A stretch of 64,000 nt of DNA from Pseudomonas sp. PIC25 (GTDB lineage: Bacteria; Pseudomonadota; Gammaproteobacteria; Pseudomonadales; Pseudomonadaceae). Positions within the stretch are counted from its first letter, which is position 1. Every line of letters starts with the position of its first letter. Of this stretch, positions 1-7,452 are shown piece after piece. A model generated the notes under the pieces. It had not been told where the DNA came from. It ran no database searches and saw only the letters and a list, made by a program, of their open reading frames with translations. The stretch spans positions 1 through 64,000 of the forward strand of contig NZ_MUJY01000108.1 of the NCBI RefSeq assembly GCF_002286785.1. The letters run 5' to 3'. The translations under genes and the position numbers were made by a program.

Positions 1-92
1 ATAGCGTGATATGGACGGCCAGCCTTCTTTGAGGGCTGGCCGTGCCCCCTTCTAGGGGGCCAAAAGCAAGTCCACGTTCTACGAACGTGGAT
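1..92 (+). mobile_element. Putative right end of an IS200/IS605-type (tnpB-bearing) element
   Basis: Three perfect hairpins follow one another: arms ACGGCCAGCC/GGCTGGCCGT at 15-24 and 34-43, GCCCCCT/AGGGGGC at 44-50 and 54-60, and TCCACGTTC/GAACGTGGA at 71-79 and 83-91. The last one ends exactly where the reading frame of a cupin gene on the other strand is lost. IS200/IS605 elements have no terminal inverted repeats but carry subterminal hairpins, and in tnpB-type elements the right end also forms the scaffold of the guide (omega) RNA. That identity is inference: no transposase gene is visible because the window starts here. A rearrangement scar or another small element is possible. Confidence 0.4.
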
Positions 93-185
93 GTTTACTT
101 CCGCGACGACCCTGGGAGCCCAGTGGTCGTGGATGAGACCAAGTTTCGCGGCGAGGTTGATGGGACGGTAATCGGTCATGTTCAT
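93..185 (-). pseudogene. Cupin-domain protein, 5' fragment, interrupted
   Basis: On the minus strand an ATG at 185, preceded by AGGAA, opens a frame of about 31 codons. It begins MNMTDYRPINLAAKLGLI and runs on as HDHWAPRVVAEVN. This is the typical N-terminus of small single-domain cupin proteins, where the next residues are usually DYQFKLV and then the metal-binding cupin motif. Here the frame instead enters the hairpin-rich DNA at the window edge and loses all resemblance. The match rests on recalled family pattern, not on an alignment. The gene is inferred to be broken by an insertion. Confidence 0.6.
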
Positions 186-273
186 CGGTTCCTGATGGTG
201 GGCATTCAGTCTGGACGGCGACAGCGCAGCGGTCTTGTATGATCATGCGCTTTTCCTACCCAGGGGCCTGCCC

Positions 274-981
274 ATGACGTTTATCCAGCGCCATCCGGTC
301 GAAGCCGGGCTCGATGCCGAGCGTGCTCTGTTGGATGGCATTCACAGCGGCGAGCGGGATTGCGGGCTGTTGTTCTGGCGCCCGCTGGAGCAGGCCCTGG
401 TGATGCCGCGGCGGCTCAGCCGGCTGGCCGGCTTCGAGGCGGCGCAGGCGCATTGCCAGGCACTCGGCTGGCCGGTGGCGCTGCGCGATACCGGCGGCGA
501 ACCGGTGCCGCAGTCGCCGGCGGTGCTGAACGTGGCGTTGGCTTATGCGGTGCCGCGCGAGGAGAGCGAGCTGACACGCCTGGAGACCGCCTACCTGCGC
601 CTGTGCGATCCGCTCTGCGACTGGCTGCGTGCGGCTGGTCTGGAGCCGGGGCTGGGCGAGGTGGAGGGGGCGTTCTGCGACGGCCGCTATAACGTCAATC
701 TGCGCGGCCGCAAGCTGGTCGGCACGGCGCAGCGCTGGCGGCGCCGGCCGGGCGATGGGCGCAACGTGGTGCTGGCCCATGGCGCAGTGCTGATGGAGAA
801 CCAGCGGCAGGCGATGGTGGAGCTGGTCAATGCGTTCTATGAGCGCTGTGGGTTGGACGACCGCTGCCGGGTGGATGCCCACATAGCCCTGGACGAATGC
901 CTGGACGAGGTCTGGCCGCGCAGCGCCGATCTCTGGCAGCGCTACCGCACCGCTCTGGGCGGCCTCGGCCTGCGCGACTGA
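274..981 (+). CDS. Lipoate-protein ligase A family protein
   Basis: This 235-residue protein belongs to the BPL/LplA/LipB cofactor-ligase superfamily, which activates lipoate, octanoate or biotin and attaches it to a lysine of an acceptor domain. Visible hallmarks are the RDTGG segment followed by a VLN strand (the RRxSGG region of lipoate ligases) and GRKLVGTAQR, which contains the catalytic-type lysine. It is shorter than E. coli LplA (about 337 residues) and lacks its C-terminal accessory domain. The ATG at 274 is preferred over the TTG at 235 because AGGGG lies 8 bases upstream. It sits directly before pcaQ; no functional link to aromatic catabolism is evident. The acceptor protein is unknown. 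Confidence 0.75.
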   Translation: MTFIQRHPVEAGLDAERALLDGIHSGERDCGLLFWRPLEQALVMPRRLSRLAGFEAAQAHCQALGWPVALRDTGGEPVPQSPAVLNVALAYAVPREESELTRLETAYLRLCDPLCDWLRAAGLEPGLGEVEGAFCDGRYNVNLRGRKLVGTAQRWRRRPGDGRNVVLAHGAVLMENQRQAMVELVNAFYERCGLDDRCRVDAHIALDECLDEVWPRSADLWQRYRTALGGLGLRD

Positions 982-1005
982 CCACGGGGACGAGTGCCGC
1001 CCACG

Positions 1006-1938
1006 ATGAACATCGACACCCGCATCAAGTTTCGCCACCTGGTCTGCTTCCTCGAGGTGGCCCGCCAGCGCAGTTTCGCCAAGGCCGCCGATGCTTTGGC
1101 GGTGAGCCAACCGGCGATCTCCAAGACACTCAAGGAACTGGAGGAGATTCTCGCCGCCAGCCTGTTCGAGCGCGGCAGGAGCGGAGTGACGCTGACCGCC
1201 GCGGGCGTCGACTTCATGCGCTATGCCGGCCCCTGTGTGCAGGCCCTGCGCGACGGGGTGAACGTGCTCCGTGGCGGTGCCCATGAGGCGGGGCTGGTGC
1301 GGGTCGGCGTGCTGTCCACGGTGGAGAGCCTGCTGATCCCGGAGGTGGTGCGCCGACTGCATGAGCGCCACGCGGCGCTGGTGGTCAGTGTTGCCACCGG
1401 GCCCAGCGCCTTCCTGCTGGCGCAACTGCGAGTCGGAGAGCTGGACCTGGTGGTCGGACGCATGACCGACAGCCCGGAAATCCAGGGCCTGACTTTCGAG
1501 CACTTGTACAGCGAATCCATGACCCTGGTGGTGCGCCCCGGTCATCCGCTGCTGGCGCGTGCACCGGCCGATCTCGAGCGCCTGGGCGATTACCCGCTGG
1601 TACTGCCGTTGGCCGGCACCACCATCCGCAAGTATGCCGACAGCCTGTTCGTGCAATGCGGCGTGGCCCAGCCGCGCCAGCGCCTGGAGACAATCTCGGT
1701 GGCGTTGAGCCGGCGCTACGTGCTGTGCAGCGATGCACTCTGGGTAGCGCCGCTGGACGCGGTGCGCCTGGACCTGCGCCAGGGCGAACTGATGGAACTG
1801 GACCTGGGCATCCGCGAGCCGGGCGGCTCGGTGGGCATCTGCAGCAACGCCGCGCTGACGCCGCCGCCTGCAGCGCTGCGTTTCTGCGAGGTGCTGCGTG
1901 AGGTGGCGGCAGAGTACCGCGAGGGGGCTCTTCCATAA
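1006..1938 (+). CDS. pcaQ: LysR-type activator of the pca genes, PcaQ
   Basis: This 310-residue LysR-type regulator has an N-terminal winged helix-turn-helix (SFAKAADALAVSQPAISKTLKELE, around residues 22-45; shown here as two abutting parts of one helix-turn-helix) and a C-terminal effector domain. Its start, MNIDTRIKFRHLVCFLEVA, is characteristic of PcaQ, which activates protocatechuate dioxygenase genes in response to beta-carboxy-cis,cis-muconate. It lies immediately upstream of pcaHG in the same direction, unlike the divergent arrangement usual for LysR regulators. The ATG at 1006 is chosen over a GTG at 994 from family N-termini. Its last codons overlap the PcaQ-type box described separately. 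Confidence 0.88.
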   Translation: MNIDTRIKFRHLVCFLEVARQRSFAKAADALAVSQPAISKTLKELEEILAASLFERGRSGVTLTAAGVDFMRYAGPCVQALRDGVNVLRGGAHEAGLVRVGVLSTVESLLIPEVVRRLHERHAALVVSVATGPSAFLLAQLRVGELDLVVGRMTDSPEIQGLTFEHLYSESMTLVVRPGHPLLARAPADLERLGDYPLVLPLAGTTIRKYADSLFVQCGVAQPRQRLETISVALSRRYVLCSDALWVAPLDAVRLDLRQGELMELDLGIREPGGSVGICSNAALTPPPAALRFCEVLREVAAEYREGALP

Positions 1939-1950
1939 CCAAATGGTTAT
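1935..1950. promoter_or_regulatory. PcaQ-type operator upstream of pcaHG
   Basis: ATAACC at 1935-1940 and GGTTAT at 1945-1950 form a perfect palindrome around AAAT. From memory, the binding motif described for PcaQ of rhizobia is ATAACC-N4-GGTTAA, so this site matches at all but the last base. It overlaps the pcaQ stop codon and lies about 110 bases before pcaH, which is suitable for LysR-type activation of pcaHG. Confidence 0.75.
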
Positions 1951-2058
1951 GGACGCCCGGCAGCTTTTCAATTTTCCCGTGCACCGCTTTGCCGGACACT
2001 GCGTGGACCGCCTGCTCGCCAGGCCGACTCCACAAGTCCAACAAGAGGAGTGCGCGAC

Positions 2059-2778
2059 ATGCACGATGCGGACAACCGCCGGTTCATCATCCGTGACCGC
2101 AATTGGCATCCGAAAGCCTTCACCCCCGACTACAAGACTTCGGTGCCGCGTTCGCCACGCCAGGCCCTGGTGAGTATTCCGCAGTCCGTTTCGGAAACCA
2201 GCGGACCGGATTTCTCCCACCTGAAAATGGGCCGCCACGACAACGACCTGCTGCTCAACTTCAACAACGGCGGCCTGCCGGTGGGGGAGCGGATCATCGT
2301 CTCCGGCAGGGTGATGGACCAGTACGGCAAGCCGATTCCGCATACCTTGGTGGAGATGTGGCAGGCCAATGCCGGCGGACGCTACCGGCACAAGAACGAC
2401 CGCTACCTGGCACCGCTCGACCCGAATTTCGGCGGTGTCGGTCGCACCCTGACCGATGGCGACGGCCACTATTACTTCCGCACCATCAAGCCGGGCCCGT
2501 ACCCCTGGCGCAACGGCCCGAACGATTGGCGGCCGGCGCACATCCACTTTTCCATTACCGGCCCGTCGATCTCGACGCGGCTGATCACCCAGCTCTACTT
2601 CGAAGGGGACCCGCTGATTCCGAAGTGCCCCATCGTCAAATCCATCGCCAACCCGGACGCGGTGCAGACGTTGATCGCCCGCCTGGACATGAGCATGGCC
2701 AACCCGATGGACTGCCTGGCCTACCGCTTCGACATCGTGCTGCGCGGCCAGCGCAAGACCTTCTTCGAGAACCAGTGA
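2059..2778 (+). CDS. pcaH: Protocatechuate 3,4-dioxygenase, beta subunit
   Basis: This is the 239-residue catalytic subunit of the intradiol ring-cleaving Fe(III) dioxygenase that turns protocatechuate into beta-carboxy-cis,cis-muconate in the cytoplasm. The four iron ligands are recognisable by spacing from the P. putida enzyme: Tyr109 (in GGRYRH), Tyr148 (in GPYPW), and His161 and His163 (in RPAHIHF). The ATG at 2059 is preferred because GAGGAG at 2045-2050 is well spaced for it and overlaps the alternative GTG at 2050. pcaG follows after 10 bases, so the two subunits are co-translated. Expression is probably driven from the PcaQ-type box upstream. Confidence 0.95.
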   Translation: MHDADNRRFIIRDRNWHPKAFTPDYKTSVPRSPRQALVSIPQSVSETSGPDFSHLKMGRHDNDLLLNFNNGGLPVGERIIVSGRVMDQYGKPIPHTLVEMWQANAGGRYRHKNDRYLAPLDPNFGGVGRTLTDGDGHYYFRTIKPGPYPWRNGPNDWRPAHIHFSITGPSISTRLITQLYFEGDPLIPKCPIVKSIANPDAVQTLIARLDMSMANPMDCLAYRFDIVLRGQRKTFFENQ

Positions 2779-2788
2779 GGTGCCGACC

Positions 2789-3394
2789 ATGAACTTCGAC
2801 CTGCTGCCGGAAACCCCCTCGCAGACCGCCGGCCCCTACGTGCACATAGGCCTGGCCCTGGCCGCCGCCGGCAACCCGACCCGCGACCAGGAAATCTGGA
2901 ACCGCATGGCCAAGGCGGACGCCCCGGGTGAGCACATCCTGCTCATCGGCCAGGTGTTCGACGGCAACGGCCACCTGGTGCGCGACTCCTTTCTCGAGTT
3001 CTGGCAGGCCGATCACCAGGGCCGCTACGATGAGGCCTACGACCTGGAAAAGCCGTTCAACTGCTTCGGCCGCACCGCTACCACCTTCGACGCCGGCGAG
3101 TGGGCGTTGCATACGGTGAAACCGGGCGTGGCGAAAAACGCTGCCGGTGTTCCCATGGCGCCGCACATTAACGTGGCGCTGTTCGCCCGGGGCATCAACA
3201 TTCACTTGCAGACGCGGATCTATTTCGACGACGAGGCCACGGCCAATGCCGCCGACCCGGTGCTCAACCTGATCGAGCAGCCGCAACGGCGCGAGACGCT
3301 GGTGGCCCGGCGCTGCGAGGTGGACGGCAAGACCGCCTACCGCTTCGATATCCGCATCCAGGGGGAAGGGGAAACCGTCTTCTTTGACTTCTAG
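2789..3394 (+). CDS. pcaG: Protocatechuate 3,4-dioxygenase, alpha subunit
   Basis: This 201-residue alpha subunit pairs with PcaH to form the dioxygenase protomer. It has the same beta-sandwich fold and shows the family start LPETPSQTAGPYVHIGLAL and the conserved segments LEFWQAD, GRY and MAPHINVALFARGIN. It lacks the full set of tyrosine and histidine iron ligands found in PcaH, as expected for a non-catalytic alpha chain that helps build the substrate pocket. The ATG at 2789 follows a purine-rich AGTGAGG at the pcaH stop codon. A GTG at 2780 is less likely. The gene is the last intact one before a transporter remnant. Confidence 0.94.
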   Translation: MNFDLLPETPSQTAGPYVHIGLALAAAGNPTRDQEIWNRMAKADAPGEHILLIGQVFDGNGHLVRDSFLEFWQADHQGRYDEAYDLEKPFNCFGRTATTFDAGEWALHTVKPGVAKNAAGVPMAPHINVALFARGINIHLQTRIYFDDEATANAADPVLNLIEQPQRRETLVARRCEVDGKTAYRFDIRIQGEGETVFFDF

Positions 3395-3454
3395 GCCTGA
3401 AGAGCCCGGCCGGGACGGACTTGTCGAACCCATCCCGCAACCTGTCCGGCGGCA

Positions 3455-3805
3455 GTTCGAGGCGCCCTCGGCATGATGGTGGAGAACCTGCTGATGATCC
3501 CGCTGGCCCTGGCGCTGGCCGAACTGGGCCGGCAGTGCGGCGAGGGCCTGCGTGGGGCGCTGATCGGAACCTTCCGCCGCCTGCTGCGCCACCCGATCAT
3601 CCTGGCCATTTCCTTCGGGCTGTTGCCGGCCGCCGATCAGGCGTTGCGCACGGCGGCTGTCCTGTTCGCCTGCGCGCCGATGATGAGCATTTTCCCCATC
3701 CTCGGCCAGCGCTACGGTCTGGAGGGCCGCTGTGCCGCGGCGCTGGTGGTTTGTACCGTGCTGTCGTTCCTCACGATCAGTGTCTTCGTCGGCCTGTTGC
3801 GGTAA
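3455..3805 (+). pseudogene. AEC-family (auxin efflux carrier-like) permease remnant
   Basis: The frame resembles only the C-terminal part of AEC-family permeases, which normally have about 310 residues and ten helices. GALGMMVENLLMIPLALALA resembles the mid-protein helix, HPIILAISFGLLP the following one, and ACAPMMSIFPILGQRYGLEG the penultimate helix before the final hydrophobic stretch. The N-terminal half is missing, and the spacing between the second and third blocks looks shortened, so there may also be an internal deletion. The frame is open upstream only to a stop at 3398-3400. A 110-residue reading starting at ATG 3473 could be expressed but would hardly make a functional carrier. Confidence 0.65.
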
Positions 3806-3843
3806 CGACCGCACTGCCGAGGGATGGCGAAGCGGCTGGTTGC

Positions 3844-3869
3844 GATTATCGAACCTCGGTTCGATAATC
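3844..3869. promoter_or_regulatory. PcaR-type operator upstream of pcaR
   Basis: GATTATCGAACC at 3844-3855 and GGTTCGATAATC at 3858-3869 form a perfect 12-base inverted repeat with a 2-base spacer, 31 bases before the pcaR start. It contains GTTCGATAATC, the core of the 15-base PcaR contact sequence GTTCGATAATCGCAC recalled from P. putida. Autoregulation of pcaR is the likely role. Confidence 0.8.
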
Positions 3870-3900
3870 GGCCCAGCCCTCGCCAACCGGGATTACCACC

Positions 3901-4743
3901 ATGCACGACGATTCCCGCCCCAGCCTGTCCACCCTGGCGCCGCCGATCATTGCGTCGCCGGCCAAGCGCATCGAGGCCTTCACCGGCGATCCCAATTTCA
4001 TGACCTCCCTGGCCCGGGGCCTGGCGGTGATCCATGCCTTCCAGGAGCGCAAGCGCCACCTGACCATCGCGCAGATCAGCCACCGCACCGAAATCCCCCG
4101 CGCCGCCGTGCGCCGCTGCCTGCACACGCTGATGAAGCTGGGCTACGTCACTACCGACGGACGCAGCTATTCGCTGCTGCCCAAGGTGCTCACCCTCGGC
4201 CACGCCTACCTGTCCTCGACGCCGCTGGCGGTCACCGCCCAGCCGATCCTCGACCGCCTCAGCGAGCAACTCCACGAAGCCTTCTCCATGGCCACCCTGG
4301 AGGGCGACGAGATTCTCTACATCGCCCGCTCGGCGACGCCGCAGCGGCTGATTTCGGTGGACCTCAGCGTCGGCAGCCGGTTGCCGGCCTACTGCACGTC
4401 CATGGGCCGCATCCTGCTGGCGGCGCTGGACGATGCCGCGCTGGACGACTACCTCAGCCATGCCGACCTGCAGGTGAAGACCAGCCGCACCCTGCACACA
4501 CCCGAGGCGCTGCGCGCCAGCATCGAGGACATCCGCCGGCAGGGCTGGGTGATCATCGACCAGGAGCTGGAAGTCGGCCTGCGCTCGCTGGCGGTGCCGG
4601 TGCGCGACTCTTCCGGGCAGGTGCTGGCGGCGCTGAACGTCGGCACTCATGCCGGCCGGGTCAGCCGGCAGGAGCTGGAAAACCGCTTCCTCCCGGCATT
4701 GCTGGTGGCCAGCCGCGAATTGAGCACGCGGCTCTATGCCTGA
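3901..4743 (+). CDS. pcaR: IclR-family pca regulon regulator PcaR
   Basis: This 280-residue IclR-type regulator has an N-terminal winged helix (GLAVIHAFQERKRHLTIAQI, then PRAAVRRCLHTLMKLGYV) and a C-terminal effector domain with the conserved LPAYCTSMGRILLA and GLRSLAVPVRD segments. PcaR activates pcaIJ, pcaF, pcaK and pcaBDC in response to beta-ketoadipate and represses its own gene. The location before pcaK and pcaIJF and the three matching operators support the assignment. The length agrees with family members. ATG 3901 is followed by a typical N-terminal extension before the helix-turn-helix. Confidence 0.93.
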   Translation: MHDDSRPSLSTLAPPIIASPAKRIEAFTGDPNFMTSLARGLAVIHAFQERKRHLTIAQISHRTEIPRAAVRRCLHTLMKLGYVTTDGRSYSLLPKVLTLGHAYLSSTPLAVTAQPILDRLSEQLHEAFSMATLEGDEILYIARSATPQRLISVDLSVGSRLPAYCTSMGRILLAALDDAALDDYLSHADLQVKTSRTLHTPEALRASIEDIRRQGWVIIDQELEVGLRSLAVPVRDSSGQVLAALNVGTHAGRVSRQELENRFLPALLVASRELSTRLYA

Positions 4744-4773
4744 TCCTTCAGGCAACCCTTGAATCGTCAAAGC

Positions 4774-4812
4774 GTTCGCTGATCGAACGTTTTGGCGATT
4801 ATCGAATTGAAC
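4774..4812. promoter_or_regulatory. PcaR-type operator pair upstream of pcaK
   Basis: Two related half-site pairs lie in tandem. GTTCG-N5-CGAAC spans 4774-4788, and GATTATCGAA plus TTGAAC spans 4797-4812. Both match the arms of the pcaR palindrome imperfectly. They are 223 bases before the pcaK ATG; the rest of the 291-base gap (4744-5034) holds no convincing gene, only a short open frame running into pcaK. Confidence 0.65.
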
Positions 4813-5034
4813 TCTCCGTTGCCTCTTCGTAGTGTCTGGGACGGCCGTTTTCGTCCGCGCGCCTGCTGCGGTGATGCGCGGCATGACCACAACAAGAACA
4901 ACGAGAGTCAGCATGACCACACCCTTACGCGGCATCGCCCTGCGGCCGCCAGGCTTCACACCCGTTCCTGTCGCTTTCGCTGACACCGCCGCCGGTCGTC
5001 CGCGTTTCCCTCGCCCTCCACAGGAATCGAACGC

Positions 5035-6384
5035 ATGAACAGCCCCGCCGACATGCCGGCTGCCGTCCACCTGGACGTGCAGAACTTCATCAATACCCAG
5101 CCACTTTCCGTCTATCAGTGGCGGATCGTGGTGCTGTGCTTCCTGATCGTATTCCTCGATGGCCTGGATACCGCGGCCATGGGTTTCATCGCTCCGGCGC
5201 TGACCCAGGATTGGGGCATCGATCGCGCCAACCTCGGCCCGGTGATGAGCGCTGCGCTGGGCGGTATGGTATTCGGCTCGCTCGGCTCCGGGCCGCTGGC
5301 CGACCGCTTCGGGCGCAAGCTGGTGCTGATCGGCGCGGTGTTCCTGTTCGGTGTGTTCAGTCTGATGGCGACCTTCAGTGCCAACCTCGAACAGTTGATC
5401 GTGCTGCGTTTCCTCACCGGGCTCGGCCTTGGTGCGGCGATGCCCAATGCCGGCACGCTGGTCTCCGAGTACACCCCGGAGCGCCTCAAGTCGCTGCTGG
5501 TCACCGGCATGTTCTGCGGGTTCAACCTGGGCATGGCATCTGGCGGCTTCATCTCCGCCGCGCTGATCCCGACCTTCGGCTGGCAAAGCCTGTTGTTCGT
5601 TGGCGGGGTGCTGCCACTGGCACTGCTCGTCGCACTGCTGTTCTGGCTGCCGGAATCGGCGCGTTACCTGGTGGTGCGCAACCATGACGCGGAGCGGATT
5701 CGCCGGGCCCTGGCACCCATCGCGCCGGCCGAGGTCTCCATGGCCGGCAGCTTCAGCGTGCCGGAGCAGAAAACCGTACAGAGCCGCAACATGTTCCGGG
5801 TGATCTTCTCCGGCACCTACAGCGCCGGCACACTGCTGCTCTGGATGACCTACTTCATGGGGCTGGTGATCATCTACCTGCTCACCAGTTGGCTGCCGAC
5901 CCTGATGCGCGACAGCGGTGCGAGCATGGAACAGGCGGCGCTCATGGGCGCGCTGTTCCAGTTCGGAGGTGTGCTCAGCGCGGTGGGGGTAGGCTGGGCG
6001 ATGGACCGGATCGATCCGCACAAGGTGGTCGGCGCCTTCTACCTGATGGCCGGGGTATTCGCCTACTGCGTCGGCCAGAGCCTCGGCGAAATGGCGCTGC
6101 TGGCTACCTTGGTGCTGTTGGCGGGCATGTGCATCAACGGTGCGCAATCGGCCATGCCGTCGCTGGCGGCGCGCTTCTACCCGACCCAGGGACGGGCAAC
6201 GGGGGTGTCCTGGATGATCGGTATCGGCCGCTTCGGCGCCATCCTCGGTGCTTGGATCGGCGCCACCCTGCTGGGGCTGGGCTGGAGCTTCGAACAGGTC
6301 CTCACGGCGTTGGTGGTGCCTGCGGCTCTGGCGACCCTGGCGGTATTGGTGAAGGGGATGGTGAGTCACGCCGACGCCACTTGA
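5035..6384 (+). CDS. pcaK: 4-hydroxybenzoate/protocatechuate MFS transporter PcaK
   Basis: This 449-residue major facilitator of the aromatic acid:H+ symporter family lies in the inner membrane and takes up 4-hydroxybenzoate and protocatechuate. Twelve hydrophobic segments are visible. The loop between helices 2 and 3 carries GPLADRFGRKLVLIG, the GxxxD(R/K)xGR(R/K) signature, and the first helix contains FLDGLDTAAMGF, the aspartate-rich DGxD motif needed for transport in PcaK. A related loop recurs later as GWAMDRIDP. It is preceded by PcaR-type sites and followed by pcaIJF. Confidence 0.92.
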   Translation: MNSPADMPAAVHLDVQNFINTQPLSVYQWRIVVLCFLIVFLDGLDTAAMGFIAPALTQDWGIDRANLGPVMSAALGGMVFGSLGSGPLADRFGRKLVLIGAVFLFGVFSLMATFSANLEQLIVLRFLTGLGLGAAMPNAGTLVSEYTPERLKSLLVTGMFCGFNLGMASGGFISAALIPTFGWQSLLFVGGVLPLALLVALLFWLPESARYLVVRNHDAERIRRALAPIAPAEVSMAGSFSVPEQKTVQSRNMFRVIFSGTYSAGTLLLWMTYFMGLVIIYLLTSWLPTLMRDSGASMEQAALMGALFQFGGVLSAVGVGWAMDRIDPHKVVGAFYLMAGVFAYCVGQSLGEMALLATLVLLAGMCINGAQSAMPSLAARFYPTQGRATGVSWMIGIGRFGAILGAWIGATLLGLGWSFEQVLTALVVPAALATLAVLVKGMVSHADAT

Positions 6385-6485
6385 GGGCCTGTTCAATACC
6401 TGCTGCGCGTCGTTAGAGCCGCAGGACAGACGCCCCGGCGTGCCGGGGCGTCGTCGTTTCAGGGCTCGGGTGAATCTGAAGAAGT

Positions 6486-6521
6486 GTTCGATATTCGCAC
6501 GGATAGTCGATTATCGGATTG
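6486..6521. promoter_or_regulatory. PcaR operator upstream of pcaIJF
   Basis: GTTCGATATTCGCAC at 6486-6500 differs by one base from the 15-base sequence GTTCGATAATCGCAC recalled as the PcaR contact site of P. putida. A second related stretch, CGATTATCGGATTG, follows at about 6508-6521. The site lies 74-110 bases before the pcaI ATG, fitting activation of pcaIJF by PcaR with beta-ketoadipate. Confidence 0.8.
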
Positions 6522-6594
6522 TTTGCCCGAGTCGCTCCGCCTAGTGTTTGTCTCAACCCGGTTCTGTCGCGCCGGATAGCACAAGAGATCGACC

Positions 6595-7452
6595 ATGGCT
6601 GAGTTACTCACCCTCCGCGAAGCGGTCGGACGCTTCGTCCACGACGGCGATACCGTCGCCCTCGAAGGTTTCACCCACCTGATTCCCACTGCCGCCTCCC
6701 ACGAGCTTATCCGCCAGGGCAAGAAAGACCTGACCCTGGTGCGCATGACTCCCGACCTGGTCTACGACCTGCTGATCGGCGCCGGTTGCGCGAAGAAGCT
6801 GATCTTCTCCTGGGGCGGCAATCCTGGCGTCGGTTCGCTGCACCGTCTGCGCGACGCGGTGGAGAAGGGCTGGCCGCAGCCGCTGGAGATCGAGGAGCAC
6901 AGTCACGCCGACCTGGCCAATGCCTACGTCGCCGGCGCCTCGGGCCTGCCGTTCGCGGTTCTGCGCGCCTATGCCGGTTCCGACCTGCCGAAGGTCAACC
7001 CGATGCTGAAGACCGTTACCTGCCCGTTCACTGGCGAGGTGCTGGCGGCGGTGCCGAGCGTGCGTCCGGACGTCACCGTGATCCACGCGCAGAAGGCCGA
7101 TCGCAAGGGCAACGTGCTGCTCTGGGGCATCCTCGGTGTGCAGAAGGAAGCGGCCCTGGCGGCCAAGCGCTGCATCGTCACCGTGGAAGAGATCGTCGAC
7201 GGCCTGAACGCGCCGATGAACGCCTGCGTGCTGCCGACCTGGGCACTCACCGCCGTCTGCCACGTGCCGGGCGGCGCCCGTCCGTCCTACGCCCACGGCT
7301 ATTACGAGCGCGACAACCGCTTCTACCAGGCCTGGGACCCGATCGCCCGCAGCCGCGAGAGCTTCAGTGCCTGGATCGACGAATACATCCGCGGCACCGC
7401 CGACTACGCCGAGCACCTGAACAAATTGGCCGCGCAGCAGGAGGCCCCGTGA
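6595..7452 (+). CDS. pcaI: 3-oxoadipate CoA-transferase, subunit A
   Basis: This 285-residue alpha subunit of beta-ketoadipate:succinyl-CoA transferase moves CoA from succinyl-CoA to beta-ketoadipate. It has the class I CoA-transferase fold, with VALEGFTHLIPTAASHELIR near the N-terminus and the CoA-binding SWGGNPGVGSLHRLRDAV segment. It is the long (about 285-residue) form found in Pseudomonas aromatic pathways rather than the short 230-residue AtoD-like form. The stop codon overlaps the pcaJ start by one base, so the two subunits are translationally coupled. Confidence 0.9.
   Translation: MAELLTLREAVGRFVHDGDTVALEGFTHLIPTAASHELIRQGKKDLTLVRMTPDLVYDLLIGAGCAKKLIFSWGGNPGVGSLHRLRDAVEKGWPQPLEIEEHSHADLANAYVAGASGLPFAVLRAYAGSDLPKVNPMLKTVTCPFTGEVLAAVPSVRPDVTVIHAQKADRKGNVLLWGILGVQKEAALAAKRCIVTVEEIVDGLNAPMNACVLPTWALTAVCHVPGGARPSYAHGYYERDNRFYQAWDPIARSRESFSAWIDEYIRGTADYAEHLNKLAAQQEAP

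Noticed and set aside
42-242. A 66-codon plus-strand frame at the left edge.
   Set aside because: It reads through hairpins and antisense to the cupin fragment and has no ribosome-binding site.
256-2790. A continuous minus-strand open frame of 844 codons opposite the lipoate-ligase-like gene, pcaQ and pcaH.
   Set aside because: It is low-complexity in composition (many His, Gln, Arg, Ala), has no recognisable motif and is the usual antisense shadow of high-GC genes.
4883-5038. A possible leader peptide before pcaK (short frames starting at ATGACCACAAC and ATGACCACACC).
   Set aside because: No good ribosome-binding site and no attenuator-like structure; the frame simply runs into the pcaK start.
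3712-6396. An 894-codon minus-strand frame opposite pcaR and pcaK.
   Set aside because: It runs across two genes and a promoter region with operator palindromes; composition is that of antisense shadow, with no motif.
6786-7451. In-frame upstream extension of pcaJ through pcaI.
   Set aside because: The extension is an overlapping reading of pcaI with no resemblance; pcaJ starts at the ATG that overlaps the pcaI stop.
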